A stretch of DNA of 64,000 nucleotides, taken from Brevundimonas guildfordensis (GTDB taxonomy: Bacteria > Pseudomonadota > Alphaproteobacteria > Caulobacterales > Caulobacteraceae). The DNA lies in assembly GCF_014836405.1 (NCBI RefSeq), contig NZ_JACSQU010000001.1:868001-932000 (forward strand). Direction: 5' to 3'. Within the stretch, counting starts at the first letter, position 1. Each line of letters opens with the position of its first letter. Shown here piece by piece: positions 29,290 through 38,444 of the stretch. The notes under the pieces are model-generated. The model did not search any database, had not been told where the DNA came from, and worked only from the letters and a program-made list of their open reading frames with translations. The translations under genes and the position numbers were made by a program.

Positions 29290-31341
29290 ATGAAAACCCG
29301 CCTGATGGGCGCCGCCGCCATGGCCCTCGCCCTCGCCTTTACGGCCCAGCCGACACTCGCCCAACACGCCCACGCTTCTTCCGCCGCCGCTGCGCCCGAG
29401 ATCAAGCCGTGGGGCTTCGACCTCGACGGCCGCGACCTGACGGTGAAGCCCGGCGATGACTTCAACGCCTACGCCAACGGCGCCTATCTGAAGAACCTCG
29501 AGATTCCGGCCGACAAGGCCCGCTTCGGCCCGTTCGACGTCCTGTATGAGAACTCGCAGGCCCAGCTGCGCGGCATCATCGAGGCCAGCGCCGCCAACCC
29601 GGCCAACGCCAACGCCCAGAAGGTCGGCGCCCTGTACGCCAGCTTCATGGACGAGGCCCGCGTCAACCAACTGGGCGCCCAGCCTCTGGCCGCCGACCTG
29701 GCCGCGATCCGCGCCGTTGCGAACCACAGCGACATGGCCCGCCTGATGGGCGCCGGCCACGAAGGCTTCGGCGGCTCCCTGTTCGGCGTGGCTGTGTTCG
29801 AGGACCTGCAGGACCCGAACATCAACTCGGCCTACATGGGCCAGGGCGCGCTCGGCCTTCCGGACCGCGACTACTACCTGAAGCCGGACTTCGCCCCCCA
29901 GCGTGAAGCCTATGTCGCCTATATCACCCGCGCTCTGACCGCCGCAGGCTGGGATAACCCGACGCAGGCCGCCGCCGACATCCTGGCCTTCGAGACCAAG
30001 GTCGCAGAGAAGCACTGGACCACGGTCGAGCGTCGGCAGATCGACAAGATCTACAACCCGACCCCTGCCGCACAACTGGCGACCTTCGCGCCGGGCTTCG
30101 ATTGGGCCGCCTTCCTGCAGGCCTCCAAGATCGAGAGCGTGCCGACCCTGGTGCTGATGGAAAACACCGCCATCCCCGGCATCGCCCAGGTGTTCGCGGA
30201 CACCCCGATCGAGACGCTGAAGGCCTGGCAGGCCTTCCAGACCGTCGATCAGGCCAGCCCCTATCTGTCCGACGCCTTCGTCGACTCGCGCTTCGAGTTC
30301 CGGGGCAAGACCCTGCGCGGCCAGCCCGAAAACCGACCGCGCTGGAACCGCGGCGTGGTCCTGGTCGATGGCCAGCTGGGCGAGGTTCTTGGCCAGGAAT
30401 ACGTCCGTCTGCACTTCCCCGCGTCGTCCAAGACGCAGATGGAGACGCTGGTCGCCAACCTCAGCGCCGCCATGACCGAGCGCCTGAAGGCTCTGGACTG
30501 GATGAGCGACGCCACGCGCGAGCAGGCCCTGCTGAAGATGTCCAAGTTCGGCGTGAAGATCGGCTACCCCGAGAAGTGGCGGGACTATGACGGGCTGGAG
30601 CTGACGGCCGACGACCTCTACGGCAACGTCGAGCGCGCCGCCGCCTTCGACTGGGCCTGGAACCGCGGCAAGATCGGCCAGCCGGTCGATCCGCTGGAAT
30701 GGGGCATGACGCCCCAGACCGTGAACGCCTACTACAACCCGCCGCGCAACGAGATCGTCTTCCCGGCTGCGATCCTGCAGGCCCCCTTCTTCGATCCGAA
30801 CGCTGATCCGGCGATCAACTACGGCGGCATCGGCGCCGTGATCGGCCACGAGATCACCCACGGCTTCGACGACCAAGGCCGCAAGACCGACGCCAATGGC
30901 GTGCTGCGCGACTGGTGGACCCCGGAGGACGCGGCCCGCTTCGAGGAGCGCGCCAAGACCCTGGGCGCCATCTACGCCGCCCAGGAGCCGGTGCCGGGCA
31001 CGCCTATCAACGGCGACCTGACCATGGGCGAGAACATCGCCGACCTCGGCGGCCTGTTGATGGCGCTGGACGCCTACAAGCGCAGCCTGAACGGCCAACC
31101 AGCGCCTGTGATCGACGGCCTGACCGGCGAACAGCGCGTCTTCCTGGGCTGGGCCCAGGTATGGCGCGAGAAGTCGCGTGACGAAGCTCTGAAAGAGCAG
31201 CTGACCACCGACCCGCACTCGCCCGGCATGGCGCGCGCCGCCACCCCGCCGCGCAACATCGACGCCTGGTACGCCGCCTTCGGCGTCACCCCGGATCAGG
31301 CGGAATACATCGCCCCCGAGAAGCGCGCCCGCATCTGGTAA
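29290..31341 (+). CDS. M13-family metalloendopeptidase (neprilysin/PepO-like), secreted
   Basis: An exported zinc endopeptidase of 683 residues. A signal peptide (to about residue 25, TLAQHA) precedes the M13 N-terminal domain (VKPGDDFNAYANGAYL). The catalytic region has NEIVFPAAILQAPFFDP, zinc motif IGHEITHGFDDQGR, and the third ligand in GENIADLGGL. The C-terminus ARIW matches the family's usual end. A signal peptide followed by a HAHASSAAAA stretch suggests the periplasm. It ends before a strong terminator. Confidence 0.93.
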   Translation: MKTRLMGAAAMALALAFTAQPTLAQHAHASSAAAAPEIKPWGFDLDGRDLTVKPGDDFNAYANGAYLKNLEIPADKARFGPFDVLYENSQAQLRGIIEASAANPANANAQKVGALYASFMDEARVNQLGAQPLAADLAAIRAVANHSDMARLMGAGHEGFGGSLFGVAVFEDLQDPNINSAYMGQGALGLPDRDYYLKPDFAPQREAYVAYITRALTAAGWDNPTQAAADILAFETKVAEKHWTTVERRQIDKIYNPTPAAQLATFAPGFDWAAFLQASKIESVPTLVLMENTAIPGIAQVFADTPIETLKAWQAFQTVDQASPYLSDAFVDSRFEFRGKTLRGQPENRPRWNRGVVLVDGQLGEVLGQEYVRLHFPASSKTQMETLVANLSAAMTERLKALDWMSDATREQALLKMSKFGVKIGYPEKWRDYDGLELTADDLYGNVERAAAFDWAWNRGKIGQPVDPLEWGMTPQTVNAYYNPPRNEIVFPAAILQAPFFDPNADPAINYGGIGAVIGHEITHGFDDQGRKTDANGVLRDWWTPEDAARFEERAKTLGAIYAAQEPVPGTPINGDLTMGENIADLGGLLMALDAYKRSLNGQPAPVIDGLTGEQRVFLGWAQVWREKSRDEALKEQLTTDPHSPGMARAATPPRNIDAWYAAFGVTPDQAEYIAPEKRARIW

Positions 31342-31368
31342 GCGGCGCGTCCGGCGACGGACAAATGG

Positions 31369-31406
31369 AAAGGGCGTCGGCCACAAGGCCGACGCCCTTT
31401 TTCTGT
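31369..31406 (+). terminator. Intrinsic terminator of the M13 peptidase gene
   Basis: A 14-bp stem, AAAGGGCGTCGGCC (31369-31382) with GGCCGACGCCCTTT (31387-31400), has a 4-base loop and runs straight into TTTTCTGTTTTTTCT. This is one of the clearest intrinsic terminators in the window. Confidence 0.93.
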
Positions 31407-31438
31407 TTTTTCTCGCCCGTATCGGGGCGAGGAAAGCC

Positions 31439-31651
31439 TTACTCGTTCGGCTTCTTCGGCGTGGTGGCCGCGCCGGCGACCGCGCCGATGACGCCCCCGG
31501 CGACCGTGGCGCCGGTATTGCCGCCAATCGCCTGACCGGCGACGGCGCCGCCCAGGGCGCCCGTGGCAGCGCGTTGTTCAGTAGTGGTGCCACAGGCGGC
31601 CAGCAGGGCCGTCAGGCCGATTACCGGGGCAAGTTTCAGCATCGTCTTCAT
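31439..31651 (-). CDS. Small glycine-zipper lipoprotein
   Basis: A 70-residue lipoprotein with signal LAPVIGLTALLAACGTTT (lipobox LAAC), then glycine/alanine-rich segments GALGGAVAGQAIGGNTGATV and GGVIGAVAGAA that resemble a glycine zipper, and a short charged tail. It would sit at an envelope membrane. The start is the second of two close ATGs, chosen because AAGGA stands nine bases before it; ATG 31660 is the alternative. Function unknown. Confidence 0.8.
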   Translation of the reverse strand: MKTMLKLAPVIGLTALLAACGTTTEQRAATGALGGAVAGQAIGGNTGATVAGGVIGAVAGAATTPKKPNE

Positions 31652-31689
31652 GGCGGTCATCCTTGTTGTTTTTCGAGAGACAGCGTGAC

Positions 31690-31729
31690 CATGAAAACGA
31701 AACGACCCGCCCCCGGTTCCGAGGGCGGG
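31690..31729 (-). terminator. Terminator downstream of ndk
   Basis: On the minus strand the stem CCCGCCC/GGGCGGG (31723-31729 with 31706-31712) is followed by TCGTTTCGTTTT. It lies between the ndk stop and the lipoprotein start. Confidence 0.72.
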
Positions 31730-31835
31730 CCGAATTGTCACAAGCCGCGTCGGGTCGAAAAGGCGGAGCCTCTTGACCGCGGCTTACAAAGAGCTTCCCG
31801 AACGGTCGACGATCGCGGCCCCTCGGAAAAGCCCC

Positions 31836-32255
31836 TTAGCCGACGATGTCGGCGTCCGTGAAGAACTGCTCGATCTCGATCTTGGCGTTCTCTTGCGAGT
31901 CCGAGCCGTGGACCGAGTTCTCGCCGATCGACAGGGCGAACAGCTTGCGGATGGTGCCTTCAGCGGCGTCGTTCGGGTTGGTGGCGCCCATGACTTCGCG
32001 GTACTTGGCGACAGCGTTGTCGCCTTCCAGCACCTGCACGACGACCGGCTCGGCGATCATCTGCGAGACCAGTTCGCCGTAGAAGGGACGCTCAGCGTGC
32101 ACTTCGTAGAACTTCTTGGCTTGGGCTTCGGTCAGCTTGACGCGGCGCTGGCCGACGATGCGCAGGCCGGCGCCTTCGATGACGGCGTTGATGGCGCCCG
32201 TCAGGTTGCGGCGCGTGGCGTCGGGCTTGATGATCGAGAACGTGCGTTCGGTCAT
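31836..32255 (-). CDS. ndk: Nucleoside diphosphate kinase
   Basis: Equalises NTP and dNTP pools by transferring phosphate from ATP through a histidine. The 139-residue protein has [17 protein letters not shown], the RPFYGELV segment, [16 protein letters not shown] and the active-site motif [12 protein letters not shown]. Length and signatures are fully normal. It diverges from the ABC-F gene across 103 bases and is followed by its own terminator. Confidence 0.98.
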   Translation of the reverse strand: MTERTFSIIKPDATRRNLTGAINAVIEGAGLRIVGQRRVKLTEAQAKKFYEVHAERPFYGELVSQMIAEPVVVQVLEGDNAVAKYREVMGATNPNDAAEGTIRKLFALSIGENSVHGSDSQENAKIEIEQFFTDADIVG

Positions 32256-32358
32256 GGGAGTGACTTCTTGTTTGGGTGTTTGAGGGTCGGCGGCTTATAG
32301 CGAGCGCCGCACATCTTTCCAATATCCCCGCTAGTAAGCCTTTTTCGTTCCGGATCCC

Positions 32359-34245
32359 ATGCTGCAGATCAAAAACCTGACCTACAACGCTTGGGGCCGA
32401 GAGTTCCTGGACGACGCCTCCGTCAGCCTGCCGCCGGGCTCCAAGGTCGGGCTGGTCGGCCGCAACGGCATCGGCAAGTCGACCCTGTTCAAGCTGATCC
32501 TGGGCGAGCTGGCCGCCAACGGCGACGAAATCTCCCTACCCAAGACCGCCCGCATCGGTTCGGTCGATCAGGAACACCCCGCCACCCCGGTCAGCGTGCT
32601 GGACACCATCCTTGAGGCCGACGTCGAGCGTCACGACCTGCTGACCCGGCTGGAGACCGCCGAGCCGGAGGAAATGGGCGAAATCTGGGGCCGGCTGATC
32701 GAGATCGACGCCGACAGCGCCCCGTCGCGCGCCTCTGAAATCCTGGTCGGCCTGGGCTTCAGCCAGGACGACATGCTCCGCCCGATGGCCGAGTTTTCGG
32801 GCGGCTGGCGGATGCGCGTCGCCCTGGCCGCCGCCCTGTTCGCCGAGCCGGACATGCTGCTGCTGGACGAACCGACCAACTACCTCGACCTGGAAGGCGC
32901 CCTGTGGCTGGAGCAGCGGCTGAAGCGCTATCCGCACACGGCCCTGATCATCAGCCACGACCGCGAACTGCTGAACGGCGTCTGCACCCACATCCTGCAG
33001 CTGTCGAACCGCAAGCTGGACCTTTACACCGGCAACTACGACACCTTCGAAAAAACGCGGGCCGAAAAGCTACGCCTGATGGAGGCCAACAAGTCCAAGC
33101 AGGACGCCGAACGCGCCCACCTGCAGAAGTTCATCGACCGCTTCAAGGCCAAGGCGTCCAAGGCCACCCAGGCCCAGTCGCGCGTCAAGCGGCTGGAGAA
33201 GATGCAGCGCATCGAACTGCCGCCCGAAGAGCGCGTCGCCCCCTTCACCCTGCCCTCGCCCGAACGCCCCCTGCCCCCGCCGCTGATCCGGCTGGAGAAG
33301 GCCAACGTCGGCTATGAGCCGGGCAAGCCGATCCTGAAGAACCTGAACCTGCGGATGGACCTGGACGACCGCATCGGCCTGCTGGGCGTCAACGGTGCGG
33401 GCAAGTCGACCTTCGCCAAGCTGATCGCCAAGGCCCTGACTATCGAGACGGGCGAGTTCCATCGCGACGGCAAGATGCGCGTGGGCTGGTTCCACCAGCA
33501 CCAGATCGAGGCGATGGACCCGACCGATACGCCGCTGGAGATCATGCGCCGCGCCATGCCGGACGCCTCGGAGAGCAGCCGCCGCAGCCGTCTGGCCCAG
33601 TTCGGCCTGCCGTTCGAGAAGCAGGAAACCACCGTCGGCGCCCTGTCCGGCGGCGAGCGGGCGCGACTGCTGCTGAACCTGGTGGCGATGGACGCGCCGC
33701 ACATCCTGATCCTGGACGAACCGACCAACCACCTGGACATCGACAGCCGCCGCGCCCTGCTGGACGCGCTGAACGAATATACCGGCGCGGTCATCCTGAT
33801 CACCCACGACCGCTCGCTGATGGAACTGGTCGCCGACCGCCTGTGGCTGGCCGCCGACGGCTCGGTGAAGCCGTTCGACGGCGACATGGACGACTATCAG
33901 AAGTTCGTCCTCGACCGCGCCAAACAGGCGGGCATGAAGCCCAGCCAGGTCAAGCATGAGGAGGTCGCCGCCGAGGCGCCCGCCCCCGTCGCCGCGCCCA
34001 AGGCCGAGAAGAAGAAAGGCCCCTCGCCCTCGACACTGCGTCACGCCGTGAAGAAGGCCGAGGACCGGATGGCGCAACTGACCGCCGATCTGGCTCGTCT
34101 GGACGACGACCTGGCCAACGCCGCCGTCAGTGATCCGAAGAAGCTGGAAGGCCTGACCCGCTCTCGCGCCAAGACCCAGTCGGATCTGGATCAGGCCGAG
34201 GCCGACTGGATCGCCGCCGAGGAAGCCCTGGCCGAGGTGTCGTGA
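32359..34245 (+). CDS. ABC-F family ATPase (ribosome-associated)
   Basis: A soluble protein with two ABC ATPase domains and no membrane domain; the family acts on the ribosome E site. The 628 residues contain Walker A GRNGIGKST and signature FSGGWRMR in domain 1, Walker B MLLLDEPTNYLD, the charged interdomain linker (about 225-300), Walker A GVNGAGKST and signature LSGGERAR in domain 2, ILILDEPTNHLD, and a C-terminal coiled coil after an Ala/Pro stretch (AEAPAPVAAPKAEKKK). The arrangement fits the YheS/Uup groups. Its stop overlaps the DUF2164 start. Confidence 0.93.
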   Translation: MLQIKNLTYNAWGREFLDDASVSLPPGSKVGLVGRNGIGKSTLFKLILGELAANGDEISLPKTARIGSVDQEHPATPVSVLDTILEADVERHDLLTRLETAEPEEMGEIWGRLIEIDADSAPSRASEILVGLGFSQDDMLRPMAEFSGGWRMRVALAAALFAEPDMLLLDEPTNYLDLEGALWLEQRLKRYPHTALIISHDRELLNGVCTHILQLSNRKLDLYTGNYDTFEKTRAEKLRLMEANKSKQDAERAHLQKFIDRFKAKASKATQAQSRVKRLEKMQRIELPPEERVAPFTLPSPERPLPPPLIRLEKANVGYEPGKPILKNLNLRMDLDDRIGLLGVNGAGKSTFAKLIAKALTIETGEFHRDGKMRVGWFHQHQIEAMDPTDTPLEIMRRAMPDASESSRRSRLAQFGLPFEKQETTVGALSGGERARLLLNLVAMDAPHILILDEPTNHLDIDSRRALLDALNEYTGAVILITHDRSLMELVADRLWLAADGSVKPFDGDMDDYQKFVLDRAKQAGMKPSQVKHEEVAAEAPAPVAAPKAEKKKGPSPSTLRHAVKKAEDRMAQLTADLARLDDDLANAAVSDPKKLEGLTRSRAKTQSDLDQAEADWIAAEEALAEVS

Positions 34246-34487
34246 TGAGCAAGGCGCCGCCCCTGCTGACCAAGGACGAGATGCAGGAGGCGGCCGCCCG
34301 CCTGCAGGCCTATCTGCGCGACGAGATGGAGGTCGAGGTCGGCCGCCTGCCCGCCGAGATGCTGGTCGAGTTCATCGGCCGGGACATCGGCCGCCTGTTC
34401 TACAACCGCGGCCTGCGCGACGCCGAAACCGTGGTGCGCCAGAAGGTCGAGGACGTCGCCGACGCCCTCTACGGCCTGGAGCGATAA
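34245..34487 (+). CDS. DUF2164 family protein
   Basis: An 80-residue cytoplasmic protein with LQAYLRDEMEVEVGRLPAEM, LVEFIGRDIGRLFYNRGLRD and DVADALYGLE, the pattern of DUF2164. Function is unknown. It is translationally coupled to the ABC-F gene (TGATG overlap), which is the only functional hint. Confidence 0.82.
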   Translation: MSKAPPLLTKDEMQEAAARLQAYLRDEMEVEVGRLPAEMLVEFIGRDIGRLFYNRGLRDAETVVRQKVEDVADALYGLER

Positions 34488-34492
34488 GCGTG

Positions 34493-34523
34493 CTCCCATC
34501 CGGGCGCGACGCCAGGATGAGCG
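34493..34523. repeat. Degenerate copy of the dispersed palindromic repeat
   Basis: CATCCGGGCG...CGCCAGGATG forms an imperfect palindrome and matches the core of the repeat between thiS and thiG at 8376-8483 with a few changes. It lies between two converging genes and might help terminate both transcripts. Confidence 0.6.
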
Positions 34524-34538
34524 AACACACGACGAGCC

Positions 34539-34844
34539 TTAGCCGCAGCTGACTCGCGTCACGATCTCGGTCTTGTCGTCATAGGTGAAGTTCACGCGTT
34601 CGGCGCGATAGTCCATGGTGGCCGCGCAGCTGCTGCACAGGACGCGGAAGATGCGGCCGCGCGGCGCGTCCGCCGGGATGGTCGAGCGGTGTCGGCCCAC
34701 ATATTCTTGATAGTCGCTGGCCTTGCAGGCCACAGGCGTCGCTTCGCCGCCCGGCGAAGTCGTCGACCCGCCCCCGTGGGTCGGCGCACAGGCCGCCAAC
34801 GCGAAAAAGCCTGCGGCGGCGCTCAGCGTTAGAAACGTCTTCAT
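34539..34844 (-). CDS. I78-inhibitor-like lipoprotein A
   Basis: A 101-residue lipoprotein: signal and lipobox (FFALAAC), a Gly/Ser/Pro linker, then a small domain with SDYQEYVGRH, TIPADAPRGRIFRVLC, TMDYRAERVNFTYDD and a final VSCG. This matches the layout of the peptidase inhibitor I78 family, a potato-inhibitor-like fold. The CSSC pair before the TMDYR strand is shared with the neighbouring paralogue. Inhibition of a protease is a family-based guess. Confidence 0.7.
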   Translation of the reverse strand: MKTFLTLSAAAGFFALAACAPTHGGGSTTSPGGEATPVACKASDYQEYVGRHRSTIPADAPRGRIFRVLCSSCAATMDYRAERVNFTYDDKTEIVTRVSCG

Positions 34845-34860
34845 GGCGGCGTCCTTTCGA

Positions 34861-35208
34861 TCAGCCGCAGCGCACCTGCTCGACCAGGCCCGTCTGCTGA
34901 TTATAGAATATATTCAACCGGTAAGGAGAGTAATCTTCAGTAACCGGACAGGTAGTGCAGGCGACGCGCCGGTTCACCACATCTACTGGAACGGGGATTT
35001 CGCTGCGTGGTTTCCCGACCAGCCACTGAAACTCGCCAGCCTTGCAGATATCGGCGTCCGACTGGGGCATGCGCGTGCCGACCGGCTGGCTTTGCTGGGC
35101 TTGCGCGACCGCCTGAGGGGCCGTGGCCGGGCGGGCGGCGGGCGGCGGCGAGGCGCAGGCGGACAAAGCCAAGGCGCCCGTGAGCGCGATCAAGCCGCCT
35201 TTTCCCAC
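34861..35208 (-). CDS. I78-inhibitor-like lipoprotein B
   Basis: A 115-residue lipoprotein (signal GLIALTGALALSAC) with a Pro/Ala/Gln linker and a domain parallel to that of the adjacent gene: FQWLVGKPRSEIP, VVNRRVACTTCPVTEDY, YRLNIFYNQQTG and VRCG. The frame is open up to 35328, but GTG 35208 is preceded by GAGGGG at good spacing and places the lipobox correctly. That start overlaps the end of holC by 19 bases, so it is probably co-translated with holC. Tandem duplicate of the next gene. Confidence 0.7.
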   Translation of the reverse strand: MGKGGLIALTGALALSACASPPPAARPATAPQAVAQAQQSQPVGTRMPQSDADICKAGEFQWLVGKPRSEIPVPVDVVNRRVACTTCPVTEDYSPYRLNIFYNQQTGLVEQVRCG

Positions 35209-35651
35209 CGCCCCTCGTCCGATTGTTTCCAATAGGCCAGGTCGGCGCCGTCCGCCTTCAGCGTCCGCCAGCGCCCGCGCGCATGGTTCAGCGCCTGCTC
35301 GTCCCGACCGTCGAAAATGATGAAGCAACGTGCGAACTCCTGCGTGGCCCCTAGGTCTGACTCATCGACAATGAACAGCGCCTGAGCGCCGTTCAGGTTC
35401 TCGCCCGATTCGGACAGAAGCACGGGCTGGCGCGCCGCGTGGTCTCCGTCGGCCCGCCCGTGAGGCAGGAAGCTGTCGTCGCGATAGGTCCACAACAGCT
35501 CGTCGATATCGTCGAGCCGATGCGAGGTCGCGCCCCGGATCAGGGCGCGCCAGCCCCGCTGCAGCGTGCGCTCCAGCAGGGTCGGCAGCACCTGTTCCAG
35601 CGTCGACCGCTCCAGGTGGTAGAACCAGATTTCCGGCTTGGCGTCAGACAC
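35190..35651 (-). CDS. holC: DNA polymerase III chi subunit
   Basis: Links the clamp loader to single-strand-binding protein at the fork. The 153-residue protein has IWFYHLERSTLEQVLPTLLE, RGWRALIRGATSHRLDDID, DELLWTYRDDSFLPHG, and RCFIIFDGRDEQAL. It follows pepA by 25 bases, the same pepA-holC order as in many proteobacteria. Confidence 0.94.
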   Translation of the reverse strand: MSDAKPEIWFYHLERSTLEQVLPTLLERTLQRGWRALIRGATSHRLDDIDELLWTYRDDSFLPHGRADGDHAARQPVLLSESGENLNGAQALFIVDESDLGATQEFARCFIIFDGRDEQALNHARGRWRTLKADGADLAYWKQSDEGRWEKAA

Positions 35652-35676
35652 CCGGCCCTACCCTCCCGAACTAGGA

Positions 35677-37152
35677 TCAGCCTTCGTAGTGGTCGGCGAC
35701 CATGCGGTCGAGCAGACGCACGCCATAGCCCACAGCGCCGTCCGGCACGGTCGGGTTCTTGGAGTCCTTCACCCAGGCCGTCGAGGCGATGTCGATGTGC
35801 GCCCACGGCACGCCGTTGGTGAAGCGTTGCAGGAACAGGGCGGCGGTGATCGAGCCGCCGGCGCGGCCGTTGCCCATGTTCTTCACATCGGCGATCGGGC
35901 TGTCGATGTGGCGGTCGTATTCGGCCGGGATCGGCATGCGCCACGACTTCTCGCCCACCTTCGGACCGGCGTCGGCGATGTTGGCGGCCAGTTCGTCGCT
36001 GTTGGTGAAGACGCCCGCATATTCCAGGCCCAGCGAGATGATGATGGCGCCCGTCAGGGTGGCCAGGTCGATCATGAACTTAGGCTTGAAACGCTCCTGC
36101 GTGTACCAGAGGGCGTCAGCCAGCACGAGGCGGCCTTCGGCGTCGGTGTTGAGCACTTCGATGGTCTGGCCCGACATGGAGGTGACCACGTCGCCCGGAC
36201 GCTGGGCGGCGCCGTCCGGCATGTTCTCGACCAGGCCCAGCACGCCGACGGCGTTCACCTTGGCCTTACGTCCCGCCAGGGCGTGCATCAGGCCGGCCAC
36301 GGCGGCGGCGCCGCCCATGTCCCACTTCATCTCTTCCATGCCGTCGGCGGGCTTCAGGCTGATGCCGCCGGTGTCGAAGCAGACGCCCTTGCCGACGAAG
36401 GCGATGGGGGCCTCGCCCTCGTTGCCGCCGTTCCACTGAATGACGGCCAGCTGGCTTTCCCGCACCGAGCCCATGCCGACGCCGAGCAGCGAGCCCATGC
36501 CCAGCTTCTCCATCTCGGCCTCGCCCAGGATTTCGACCTTGGCGCCCAGGGCCTCCAGCTCCTTCACGCGGCGTGCGAACTCGGCCGGGTACAGGATGTT
36601 GGCGGGCTCAGAGACCAGATCGCGGGAGAACAGCACGGCGTCGGCCACGGCCGACAACGGCTTGAAGGCGGCCTCAGCGGCGGCGACGTCGGAGGTCACG
36701 ACGCGCACCGTCGTCACCGACGGGATCTTGTCGGCCTTCTGCTTGGTCAGATATTTGGCGAAGCGATAGGCGGCCAGGCGCACGGCGAAACCGGCGCGCG
36801 CGGCCAGTTCCGGCGACAGGTGCGACGCCTCGATGGTCAGGACTTCGGCGCCGGACATCTTGGCCGCATGATAGGCGGCGGCGGCCGCGGTTTCGATCGC
36901 CAGATCGTCCTGCTTGTCCGCGGCGCCCGCGCCAACCAGAAGCACGGCGTTGGCGTCGATTCCGGCGGGAGCCGCGACGTTAAGGCTGCTGTTGGCCGCG
37001 CCGTTGAAGCGGCTGTTCGTCATCGCCTTGGCCAGCGCGCCCGAAGCGGCCTGATCCAGCGCCGAACCGGCGCCTGCGAGGGCTCGTCCTTCATGCACCA
37101 ACACGGCAAGAATCTCGGCGGCGCCGGCCGAAGCGACGAATTCGATTTTCAT
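35677..37152 (-). CDS. pepA: Leucyl aminopeptidase
   Basis: A cytosolic M17 aminopeptidase with two metals. The 491 residues include VGKGVCFDTGGISLKP (metal-binding Lys/Asp), MKWDMGGAAAVAG, and the signature NTDAEGRLVLADAL, with KFMIDLATLTGA after it. In some bacteria PepA also binds DNA; nothing here shows that. First gene of a minus-strand operon with holC and two lipoproteins. Confidence 0.96.
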   Translation of the reverse strand: MKIEFVASAGAAEILAVLVHEGRALAGAGSALDQAASGALAKAMTNSRFNGAANSSLNVAAPAGIDANAVLLVGAGAADKQDDLAIETAAAAAYHAAKMSGAEVLTIEASHLSPELAARAGFAVRLAAYRFAKYLTKQKADKIPSVTTVRVVTSDVAAAEAAFKPLSAVADAVLFSRDLVSEPANILYPAEFARRVKELEALGAKVEILGEAEMEKLGMGSLLGVGMGSVRESQLAVIQWNGGNEGEAPIAFVGKGVCFDTGGISLKPADGMEEMKWDMGGAAAVAGLMHALAGRKAKVNAVGVLGLVENMPDGAAQRPGDVVTSMSGQTIEVLNTDAEGRLVLADALWYTQERFKPKFMIDLATLTGAIIISLGLEYAGVFTNSDELAANIADAGPKVGEKSWRMPIPAEYDRHIDSPIADVKNMGNGRAGGSITAALFLQRFTNGVPWAHIDIASTAWVKDSKNPTVPDGAVGYGVRLLDRMVADHYEG

Positions 37153-37310
37153 TAAACTGACTCCAGACCGGGAAATCCTGCCCCGATCACGCTTGAATTT
37201 GCCATGGTCGCGGCGACGGTTTCGTCGGGGCGGCCGGATGTGTATTACATGGCTCGCATCGTCCTGGGCTGCAACACGCTGGCAGCTGATTATCCGACCT
37301 TTCCGGCCTT

Positions 37311-38444
37311 ATGACCCTGATCCAGAGGTATCTTTTCCGCCAGATCGGCCTGCCCATCGTGGCGGCGGTCGCGGCGCTGGCCGGCATCGGCCTGCTAAGC
37401 CAGAGCCTGGATCAGCTGGAAGTCATCGTCGAGCGCGGCCAGAGCGTGTGGGTCATGGTCAAGCTGACCCTGCTGGCCCTGCCGCAGCTGATCGCCGTCA
37501 TCCTGCCCATCGGCCTGTTCGTCGGCGCCCTGATCGCCCTGACGCGGCTGCAGCGGGAGCAGGAGCTGACCGCCGCCTACGCCGCCGGGGTCAGCCGTTG
37601 GGCCCTGATCCGGCCCGCCCTGCAGATCGCCCTGATCGTCACCGTCATCGCTCTGCTGGTGAACGTCTTCGTCCAGCCCTGGGCCCAGCGCGAGGGCCGT
37701 AGGCAGGCCTTCGCCATCCGCACCGACCTGGCCGCCCTGCTGGTCGAGGAAGGCCGCTTCGTTCAGGGCCCGGACGGCCTGACCGTTTACGTCCAGCAGA
37801 TCGAGCAGAACGGCTTGATGAAGAACCTCTTCGTCTATCTGGATAACGGCCAGACGGTCACGACCTGGGACGCCGAGACCGCCCGATTCGGCCGCGTCGA
37901 CGGCCTGCCCGTGCTGACCATGCAGAACGGGTCGATGCAGCGCTATTCCTCGCGAGAGGTCCTTAACCAGCTGTCTTTCGACCAGCAGGTGTTCGACCTG
38001 TCGCCCTACGCCAAGACCACCGAACGCATCCGTTTCAAGCCGTCGGACCTGTGGCTGACCGACCTGTTCGACCCGACGCCCGCCCTGCTTGAAACGGCGG
38101 GAACGCGCGGCGAACTGGCGGCCGAGGGCCATTCGCGCCTCGCCTCGCCCTTCTACGCCTTGGCGGCCATGGCCTTTGCCCTGTCGGCCATTCTGGGCGG
38201 CGCCTTCAGCCGGACCGGCTACACCGGCCGCATCGCCAAGGCCGCCGGCGCCTTCCTGTTGCTGCGTGTCATCGGCTACGGCCTGGTCGCCGCCAGCGCC
38301 TGGAATGGCGGCTTGAACATCCTGCAATACGTCGTGCCGCTAGCCGCCACGGCCCTGGCCCTGCGCGTCCTGTTCCGCGCGCTCAAGCCGCGCCGTCGCC
38401 GCGCCTCGTCGCCGTTGGCCCGCGTGAAGGCGAAATTCGCATGA
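37311..38444 (+). CDS. lptF: LPS export permease LptF
   Basis: An inner-membrane subunit of the LptB2FG transporter that extracts lipopolysaccharide. The 377-residue protein has three N-terminal membrane helices (starting LIQRYLFRQIGLPIVAAVAA), a periplasmic beta-jellyroll at about 125-265, and three C-terminal helices. The REQELTAAYAAGVSRW segment is the coupling helix that contacts LptB. It overlaps lptG by 4 bases (ATGA). Confidence 0.94.
   Translation: MTLIQRYLFRQIGLPIVAAVAALAGIGLLSQSLDQLEVIVERGQSVWVMVKLTLLALPQLIAVILPIGLFVGALIALTRLQREQELTAAYAAGVSRWALIRPALQIALIVTVIALLVNVFVQPWAQREGRRQAFAIRTDLAALLVEEGRFVQGPDGLTVYVQQIEQNGLMKNLFVYLDNGQTVTTWDAETARFGRVDGLPVLTMQNGSMQRYSSREVLNQLSFDQQVFDLSPYAKTTERIRFKPSDLWLTDLFDPTPALLETAGTRGELAAEGHSRLASPFYALAAMAFALSAILGGAFSRTGYTGRIAKAAGAFLLLRVIGYGLVAASAWNGGLNILQYVVPLAATALALRVLFRALKPRRRRASSPLARVKAKFA

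Noticed and set aside
29176..31593. Very long open frame antisense to the M13 peptidase gene, with similar long antisense frames over rne, accC, ppk and the NrdJ-like gene
   Set aside because: These are expected in DNA this GC-rich, where stops are rare opposite real codons. Their translations are low-complexity Gly/Arg/Val/Asp-rich with no family motifs, and the sense genes are certain.
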